Source of the DNA: Methanomicrobiales archaeon | GTDB taxonomy: Archaea > Halobacteriota > Methanomicrobia > Methanomicrobiales > JACTUA01 | Length of the DNA: 17,044 nucleotides | Direction of reading: 5' to 3' | Assembly (NCBI GenBank): GCA_028678905.1 | Contig: JAJRCO010000006.1 | Span: 1-17,044, forward strand | Shown here: in pieces, positions 12,621-17,044 of the stretch | Layout: the number at the start of each line of letters is the position of its first letter | Position numbering within the stretch: the stretch's first letter is position 1 | The notes under the pieces: generated by a model | Seen by the model: the letters and a program-made list of their open reading frames with translations, nothing else | What the model was told of the DNA's origin: nothing | Databases searched by the model: none | Made by a program: the position numbers and the translations under genes

Positions 12621-14285
12621 TCAGGAAATGAAGAGTGGAACCCGCCTTTGGGTGACGGCATTGTACAGACCTCGTTCAGTGAGACGCAGTTCCGGAACCA
12701 CCGTGAGGGTGAGAAACGACAAATACATGAATGCCCGGTCAAAGGCCCCCATGCGATGAGCCTGTTCCTCCAAGAGGTCGAGTTTTCTGCACACCTGTTC
12801 ATAGGGTGATGAAGACATCAGCCCGGCACATTCAAGGGGGAGGAACCAGGTCTCTTCTGCAGAGACCACAGCCATTCCACCATTATGAGAACTCACCGCC
12901 CGGACCGCCTTTTGCAGAGAGTGAGTATCTGCTCCGACCGCAACCACGTTATGGGCATCATGTGCCACGCTGGATGCGAGTGCCCCTTCGCGGAGACCAA
13001 ACCCGTGTACCATTCCCACGCCGTTGGCGCCTGGCCGGTAACGGCTGCAGACCAGAAGCGTGAGGATATCCCGTACCGGGTCTGGCAACAGCCCTCCTTC
13101 GACGTCCATGATCTTCTCCCGAGTCAGGATCTGCCCTTTTTGTATCTCGATCACCCGTGCTTTTCCGGTTGGTACGAGCTCGAGTTCTTTTTCTGTGGGA
13201 ACGACAGTGTGAAAGGTATGCCGGACAACATTGGGTTCCTGAAAAGGAAGCCGGGTCACCTCAAGACCTTCTTTATAGGTCCGCACGACCTGGAATGCGT
13301 TGTCTTTTGCCAGGACGCAGAAATCGGCGATCTTGCCGGGGGCGAGTATTCCCCGGTCGCGCAGCATGAACCGGTCGCAGGGAGAGAGTGTAGCCATTCG
13401 GAGGGCCACTTCTAATTCGATCCCTTCCTGCAGAGCTCTGCGGACGCAATCGTCAATGGAGCCGTCCCGGGCAAGGGTGCTCGCATGCCGGTCATCGGTG
13501 GCAAAACTCAGTCTGGGCAGGGAGCAGGCAGTCGCAAGAGGGATCAGTTCCTGCAGGTTTCTCGCGGTGGACCCCTCCCGGATCATGATAAACATCCCTT
13601 TTTCCAACTTCTCCCGGGCCTCATTTTGATCTGTGCATTCGTGATCGCTGTCGATGCCTGCCCCCAGATAAAGGTCGAGAGCCTCTCCACGCAGCTGCGG
13701 TGCGTGCCCATCGACGAGCCGGGTGAGCCGGAGTTTTTTCATCATCCCCGGATCCCCGTCCAGAACAGCCTCAATATCCATCACTTCACCTAGCCCGAGT
13801 ACCCGCTCGTGAGGGAGAAGTAACGCAAGATCATCCGCCCCGATGATTGCGCCTCCCAGATCTTCCGAGGAGGCGGGGACGCAGGAAGGAAGCATGAAGA
13901 AAATATCCAGAGGTGTGTTCTTCTCTTCGTCCAGCATATAGCGTATGCCACTTACACCGAGCACGTTCGCGATCTCATGGGGGTCGGCGACCACCGTGGT
14001 GACCCCATGCAGTAAGACCAGACGTCCGAATTCAGTAGGACAGAGAAGCGAGCTTTCAACATGCACATGCGCATCGATCAGCCCTGGAATCACCCGGGCC
14101 CCTCTCAGGTTCTCCTCATCCTCATGAAATCCCCGGGTTTCACCAAGAGTACGGATGCGGCCTTCGCAGACCGTAAAAGAGGTGCGATCCCAGGAACAGG
14201 TGCAGGGATTGAACAGTTCACAGTTTGAAAAATAAAGTTTCGGTGATGAATCGGGGTTCTGCTGGGCCGGAGCGGGGTCCGGCAT
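12621..14285 (-). CDS. ade: Adenine deaminase
   Basis: Amidohydrolase that deaminates adenine to hypoxanthine for purine salvage. The protein is 554 residues, the expected length. Motifs: GLIDAHVHVESS (metal histidines at about 73 and 75), TTVVADPHEIANVLG, LGLGEVMD (bridging Glu), RLVDGHAPQLRG, SFATDDRH, and GILAPGKIADFCVL where the beta domain resumes. The second, ade-specific domain carries HGFGLREGALASSVAHDAHNVVAVG and SSHNGGMAVV. The ATG at 14285 shares its first base with the stop codon of the upstream lipoprotein gene (TGATG), so the two are translationally coupled. A GTG one codon earlier is less likely. It converges on the DUF373 gene across 171 bases in which I see no gene. Confidence 0.94.
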   Translation of the reverse strand: MPDPAPAQQNPDSSPKLYFSNCELFNPCTCSWDRTSFTVCEGRIRTLGETRGFHEDEENLRGARVIPGLIDAHVHVESSLLCPTEFGRLVLLHGVTTVVADPHEIANVLGVSGIRYMLDEEKNTPLDIFFMLPSCVPASSEDLGGAIIGADDLALLLPHERVLGLGEVMDIEAVLDGDPGMMKKLRLTRLVDGHAPQLRGEALDLYLGAGIDSDHECTDQNEAREKLEKGMFIMIREGSTARNLQELIPLATACSLPRLSFATDDRHASTLARDGSIDDCVRRALQEGIELEVALRMATLSPCDRFMLRDRGILAPGKIADFCVLAKDNAFQVVRTYKEGLEVTRLPFQEPNVVRHTFHTVVPTEKELELVPTGKARVIEIQKGQILTREKIMDVEGGLLPDPVRDILTLLVCSRYRPGANGVGMVHGFGLREGALASSVAHDAHNVVAVGADTHSLQKAVRAVSSHNGGMAVVSAEETWFLPLECAGLMSSSPYEQVCRKLDLLEEQAHRMGAFDRAFMYLSFLTLTVVPELRLTERGLYNAVTQRRVPLFIS

Positions 14286-14635
14286 CACACCACGAGGTCC
14301 CTGACAACGCGGGCCTTACTGTCCCCGTTCACTGTGATGTAGATGTATATCTTGTAGGTCCCCGGATCAAGGGTAACCGGCATCTGGTACTCACGGGTAC
14401 CCGATTCAAACTGAATAAATTCCGCCTGTCTGAAGATCTCCGTCTGTACCAGGTTCTCCACCCGGAATATCGTCACCTGAAGAACCGCCTGAGTCGCCGG
14501 ATCCTGATTGGTGGCACTGATGTGCAGGGTATTCTGCCTGTACGAGACCTCCCCGACAGAGGCAGTCATACAGCCCGCGGTGATCCCGCAGAGACACAGG
14601 AGAACACCGAGGAAAATGTAACGTCTGCTGGCCAT
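14285..14635 (-). CDS. Small putative lipoprotein, unknown family
   Basis: Putative exported lipoprotein of 116 residues. From the ATG at 14635 it begins MASRRYIFLG, followed by a hydrophobic stretch and the lipobox ITAGC, after which the mature chain would start at the cysteine. The mature part looks like a single beta-sandwich domain: NTLHISATNQD, AVLQVTIFRVENLV, a middle segment, then LDPGTYKIYIYITVNG. The frame is open upstream to 14704, but that extension would place about 23 residues before the signal peptide. TTTATG, about 28 bases before 14635, could be a TATA element for a leaderless mRNA, and no Shine-Dalgarno site is visible. Its stop overlaps the ade start, which suggests co-transcription, though the functional link is obscure. 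I do not recognise the family. Confidence 0.65.
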   Translation of the reverse strand: MASRRYIFLGVLLCLCGITAGCMTASVGEVSYRQNTLHISATNQDPATQAVLQVTIFRVENLVQTEIFRQAEFIQFESGTREYQMPVTLDPGTYKIYIYITVNGDSKARVVRDLVV

Positions 14636-14763
14636 TGATGGAAATGTTCCAAGCGCAAGAACATAAACCATGCGATTAATCTCTGTTATCCAAAGATTCC
14701 CCAACTCTTATCTTGACTCCTGGCATGCCCGAGGTTGTACATAAGGATTCAGCCAAACAACTA

Positions 14764-14780
14764 CCAGGATAGTGTCCTGG
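14764..14780. repeat. Hairpin in the GTPase to lipoprotein gap
   Basis: CCAGGA and TCCTGG pair perfectly over a 5-base loop, about 47 bases after the GTPase stop. There is no T-tract beside it, so it could be a processing or stability element, or an operator, rather than a terminator. Confidence 0.35.
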
Positions 14781-14826
14781 ATGCACAGAGTTCACCGAGT
14801 GCAGAATTGGTCTGAAGCGTAGATTC

Positions 14827-15348
14827 TTACTCTTTCCGGAAGGGATCTTTCGGTACCGGGATCCCGTGCACAAAGGACTCCAGAGCCCGCCGGCTCGAAA
14901 CGGGATCCAGGGCAGAGATCTCATGAACTACCTCTTCTTTCAGCTGGTCCCGCAGGATCCGATTGTTCGGAGAAGCATCGCATTTGTTGATCAGAAAAGC
15001 CACCGGTATCCCTTCCTCCTTTAACCGGCGATGGATATCGTAGTGCATCGACTTCAATCCAGCCATCGGATCGATGAGCAAAAGCGCCCCATCGAGATTA
15101 CGGGTGATCATAGACCGCACGAACTCGAAACGCTCCTGACCAGGAGTTCCAAAAAGGTAGACCTGCCAATCTCCGATGGCGGTCCGGCCGAAATCGATGG
15201 CGACCGTGGTGCACTCTCCTCCCGCGGTATTTGCCTCGGTATGACGGGCATGCGGATCGATGCTCCGGATGAAGCTGGATTTTCCGGCATGATACGGTCC
15301 AAACACTCCGATCTTCAATTTACCATGACGCGGGAGGCGATTGTTCAT
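14827..15348 (-). CDS. Small Ras-like GTPase, COG2229 type
   Basis: A 173-residue GTPase of the COG2229 group (related to MglA, Arf and SRP receptor beta). P-loop GPYHAGKSS at 17-25; switch I threonine in GECTTVAIDFG (44-54); a switch II motif FGTPGQERF at 66-74, where Gly replaces the usual Asp of DxxG; NKCD at 121-124 for guanine; and SALDP at 145-149 as the G5 box. The missing switch II aspartate is a common feature of COG2229 as I know it, not a sign of decay. No membrane anchor is visible. These proteins often work with roadblock-type partners, but none is nearby. No clear ribosome binding site precedes the ATG; AT-rich stretches at 15383-15425 could hold the promoter. Confidence 0.87.
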   Translation of the reverse strand: MNNRLPRHGKLKIGVFGPYHAGKSSFIRSIDPHARHTEANTAGGECTTVAIDFGRTAIGDWQVYLFGTPGQERFEFVRSMITRNLDGALLLIDPMAGLKSMHYDIHRRLKEEGIPVAFLINKCDASPNNRILRDQLKEEVVHEISALDPVSSRRALESFVHGIPVPKDPFRKE

Positions 15349-15444
15349 CTGAAATTTTTCTTGACCCTGCGGTCATCAACTTTCTTTTTATCTTTTTTCC
15401 AAAATACGTCGATTTAAAAGATAATAACTGAAAAAGAAGAGTAT

Positions 15445-15633
15445 TTATTCGATTTTCTCCACGATGACCCGCACTCGATCTCCGGGGGCGAATCCATGAC
15501 CTTTAAGGGCATCGATATTGAACCATAGCGCATCTGGTTTGTCGTGTGTCGGGTCCTGAGCCATGAGGCAATCCTTATACTGGTTCACGTTTCCAATAAA
15601 TTCCAGCTCGGCGGTAAACTCAACCTTCACCAT
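15445..15633 (-). CDS. Small protein of unknown function (62 residues)
   Basis: A short acidic protein, probably mostly beta strand: MVKVEFTAELEFIGNVNQY, a middle segment with a cysteine and DPTHDKPDALWFNIDALKG, then a closing hairpin GFAPGDRVRVIVEKIE. The closing pattern resembles small barrel or SpoVT/AbrB-like domains, but I cannot assign a family. Its ATG has no Shine-Dalgarno site; a TATA-like CTTATAG about 29 bases upstream would make it leaderless. It lies 26 bases after the winged-helix gene on the same strand. Codon use looks like that of its neighbours, and the frame fills the gap well, so I judge it a real gene. Confidence 0.65.
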   Translation of the reverse strand: MVKVEFTAELEFIGNVNQYKDCLMAQDPTHDKPDALWFNIDALKGHGFAPGDRVRVIVEKIE

Positions 15634-15659
15634 GCAAGAAAACCAATGGAAAACGAGGA

Positions 15660-15917
15660 CTATAAGGCTTTCGGACTGACCATCCAGGTGGTACTATTGG
15701 AATAGCTCCAGGGAACGATCTGCAATTCGTCACAGATGTCTACCAGGATGCGAAGGTTTGTCCCCACTTCTTTGGCAGAAAGACCCAGATCTTTTGCAAT
15801 ATACTTTGCTTTAAAATAGTGTTTCCCTCTATCCAATCCGGTGAGAAGGTAGAGCAGGATCCTCTGCTGAGTATCACTGTATTTTTTTCGTATCTTATCG
15901 CGAACGGACAACGCCAT
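15660..15917 (-). CDS. Winged-helix protein, DUF7123-like
   Basis: An 85-residue protein with a single winged helix-turn-helix. Residues 15-30 form helix 1 (DTQQRILLYLLTGL), and YFKAKYIAKDLGLSAKEVGTNLRIL at about 34-58 gives helix 2 and the recognition helix. The wing and the tail end in the pattern SNSTTWMV. That tail and the KYIAKDLGLS core recall the archaeal DUF7123 family, which I recall with moderate certainty. The role is likely DNA binding; targets are unknown. A TATA-like GTTATATC at 15949-15956 lies just after the PP2C stop codon and about 32 bases before the ATG, with AAGGGG immediately ahead of the start. It therefore probably has its own promoter while following the PP2C gene. 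Confidence 0.75.
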   Translation of the reverse strand: MALSVRDKIRKKYSDTQQRILLYLLTGLDRGKHYFKAKYIAKDLGLSAKEVGTNLRILVDICDELQIVPWSYSNSTTWMVSPKAL

Positions 15918-15948
15918 CCCCTTGGTGACCTAATATTCCACTAGAGGC

Positions 15949-15956
15949 GATATAAC
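15949..15956 (-). promoter_or_regulatory. TATA box for the winged-helix gene
   Basis: GTTATATC on the minus strand lies about 32 to 39 bases before the ATG at 15917 and four bases after the PP2C stop. It predicts transcription starting about ten bases before the start codon. Confidence 0.45.
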
Positions 15957-15959
15957 TTT

Positions 15960-16700
15960 TTATATCTTCTCAGGTACCCGGTACAGCACCAGAGTGACAT
16001 TATCAGTGGTTTTATCCAGTACTTCCTGGAGTAGAATTTCCCCACTCTCCGGAAAAGGCTGGTTCCGCAGCACATACACCAGCCGATCTTTGGTGATAAA
16101 TTCGTGGAATCCGTCGCTGGAAAGGAGCACGAAATCGCCCCCGCGAAGGGTGACCGATTCCACATCCACCTGGAAATCGATTCCCAGCGCCGCGGTGAGC
16201 ATATTCTTCAAAGGGTGTTGGCGGGCTTCCTCTTCGGTCAGCACACCCCCATCCACCAATCCCTGCACCACCGAATGATCCCGGGTACGATAGATCACCT
16301 TATCCCGGATCACATATGCGCGGCTGTCCCCGGTATGGGCAACGATCGCGGTTCGTCCGGTGAGGCACGCGGCCACCAGCGTGGTGCCCATCCCTGCCCA
16401 TTCTCCCTGCCCCCGGGAGCGGATTTCCTCATGGGCATATGCGAAGACCTGCCGGAGCATTTCTTCCTTGGGGTGACTGTAATCCCACGGGAGGGACACG
16501 GCAAGGGATCGGATCGCGCACCGTGAGGCGACCTCTCCGGCCCGATGACCGCCCAGTCCATCGGCTACGGCCAGGATCCAGCCCTGATCCCAGGATGTTA
16601 CCAGAAAATCGTCCTCGTTCCGTTCGCGTCCTCCGGGATGAGAGACGGCATATATCCGATCTTCAACGCACCCCCTGCGGATTTCTGATCTCTCAGACAT
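15960..16700 (-). CDS. PP2C (PPM) family Ser/Thr protein phosphatase
   Basis: Metal-dependent protein phosphatase that removes phosphate from serine or threonine residues. The protein is 246 residues, a bare catalytic domain. All hallmark motifs are present: RNEDDFLV at 27-34, VADGLGGHRAGE at 45-56 with the metal aspartate and glycine, MGTTLVAA at 104-111, AHTGDSRAYVI at 121-131, LLSSDGFHE at 192-200 and the final DNVTLVL at 233-239. No membrane segment, kinase or sensor domain is fused, and no Hanks-type kinase lies in the window, so its substrate is unknown. GGAG lies just before the ATG. It follows the DHH phosphoesterase gene by 19 bases and so is probably in its operon. Confidence 0.93.
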   Translation of the reverse strand: MSERSEIRRGCVEDRIYAVSHPGGRERNEDDFLVTSWDQGWILAVADGLGGHRAGEVASRCAIRSLAVSLPWDYSHPKEEMLRQVFAYAHEEIRSRGQGEWAGMGTTLVAACLTGRTAIVAHTGDSRAYVIRDKVIYRTRDHSVVQGLVDGGVLTEEEARQHPLKNMLTAALGIDFQVDVESVTLRGGDFVLLSSDGFHEFITKDRLVYVLRNQPFPESGEILLQEVLDKTTDNVTLVLYRVPEKI

Positions 16701-16719
16701 ATGCTCCGGGACGGTTCTG

Positions 16720-17043
16720 TTATGGTTTCCTGACTTCGGTCGCGGCCTCGGAGATCTTTTTTATCAGGCCTTCGATGACCGGGGTGCGCATCCCTTCCAC
16801 GAATTTGATGCTCCCTACCACCAGGTGACCTCCTCCGCTGACGCCTCCTCCCGGGATTTCGTCGTGCAGCTCCCGCACCATGCGGGGAATGTTCATCAGC
16901 ACTCCCCGGGAGCGAAGGACTGCAAAGTCAGGCCCCACTCCGATACTGACCACCGGTTCTCCGGCGTGGAGACGACAGAGTCGATCGTGCACTTCACCTG
17001 AGGTTTTCCCCGGGGGAGGGAAGGTGAATTTATGAGCGAACAG
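16720..17043 (-). CDS. DHH family phosphoesterase, C-terminal part (runs off window)
   Basis: The frame stays open to the right edge of the window, so only the last 107 codons are visible. The sequence fits the DHHA1 substrate-binding domain at the end of DHH phosphoesterases: a strand SIGVGPDFAVLRSRGVLMN, helix MVRELHDEI, and the diagnostic glycine-rich motif GGGVSGGGHLVVGSIKF near the end, followed by a short helix. Such enzymes cleave phosphodiester bonds in small nucleotides, cyclic dinucleotides or single-stranded nucleic acid. The catalytic DHH half is outside the window, so the substrate cannot be judged. A GTG at 16992 could be mistaken for the start but lies inside the domain. Upstream gene of the PP2C phosphatase. 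Confidence 0.75.
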   Translation of the reverse strand: MFAHKFTFPPPGKTSGEVHDRLCRLHAGEPVVSIGVGPDFAVLRSRGVLMNIPRMVRELHDEIPGGGVSGGGHLVVGSIKFVEGMRTPVIEGLIKKISEAATEVRKP

Positions 17044-17044
17044 T

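Noticed and set aside
12549..12809. 86-codon plus-strand ORF near the ade 3' end
   Set aside because: Most of it is antisense to the conserved end of ade, and no promoter or ribosome site was seen.
1..17044. CRISPR arrays, insertion sequences, integrase sites or defence operons
   Set aside because: No regularly spaced direct repeats, transposase or integrase motifs, or known defence domains were seen; the gene content is core metabolism and cell division.

Overview
The window reads as a stretch of a euryarchaeal methanogen chromosome, most likely of the order Methanomicrobiales. The support is gene content: hydrogenase maturation genes hypC, hypA and hypE; an archaeosine radical SAM enzyme (RaSEA type); the archaeal cobamide enzyme CobY; a FtsZ2-type cell division protein preceded by a CdrS-like ribbon-helix-helix regulator; a DUF3821-like surface protein typical of Methanomicrobiales; a DUF373 membrane protein; and a tRNA without an encoded CCA. 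Promoters look archaeal (TATA-like boxes, T-tract ends, several genes without a Shine-Dalgarno site that may be leaderless). The order-level placement is inference.

Layout. Positions 1-3490 (minus strand): tRNA-Ser(UGA), then hypC-hypA-hypE-pyrC in a tightly overlapping run, then a DUF167 gene after a 190-base gap. 3529-4596 (minus) is a secreted, membrane-anchored DUF3821-like protein, divergent from the RaSEA-like gene (4616-5611, plus), with only about 20 bases between the starts. RaSEA converges on, and overlaps by 4 bases, a TIGR00300/COG1915 gene (5608-6840, minus). Next upstream on the minus strand are the overlapping cobamide genes cobD and cobY (6924-8509). A 196-base divergent control region rich in nested inverted repeats separates cobD from the plus-strand cdrS-ftsZ2 operon (8706-10014). 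After a 396-base gap with a long probable mRNA leader come a COG1340-type coiled-coil protein and a six-helix DUF373 membrane protein (10411-12449). Converging on these is a minus-strand run: adenine deaminase, a small lipoprotein, a COG2229-type small GTPase, a 62-residue unknown protein, a DUF7123-like winged-helix protein, a PP2C phosphatase and the C-terminal end of a DHH phosphoesterase that runs off the right edge.

How the genes work together. The hyp genes build the Fe(CN)2CO centre and insert nickel in [NiFe] hydrogenases. pyrC is translationally linked to hypE, and both pathways draw on carbamoyl phosphate. cobD and cobY supply the aminopropanol phosphate arm and the GDP activation step of cobamide synthesis. 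cdrS and ftsZ2 form a cell division module. The coiled-coil and DUF373 genes downstream are candidate, unproven members of the same neighbourhood. No mobile element, CRISPR array, prophage or recognisable defence system was seen. The least explained parts are the dyad array before cdrS, the leader before the coiled-coil gene, and the coiled-coil/DUF373 pair itself.
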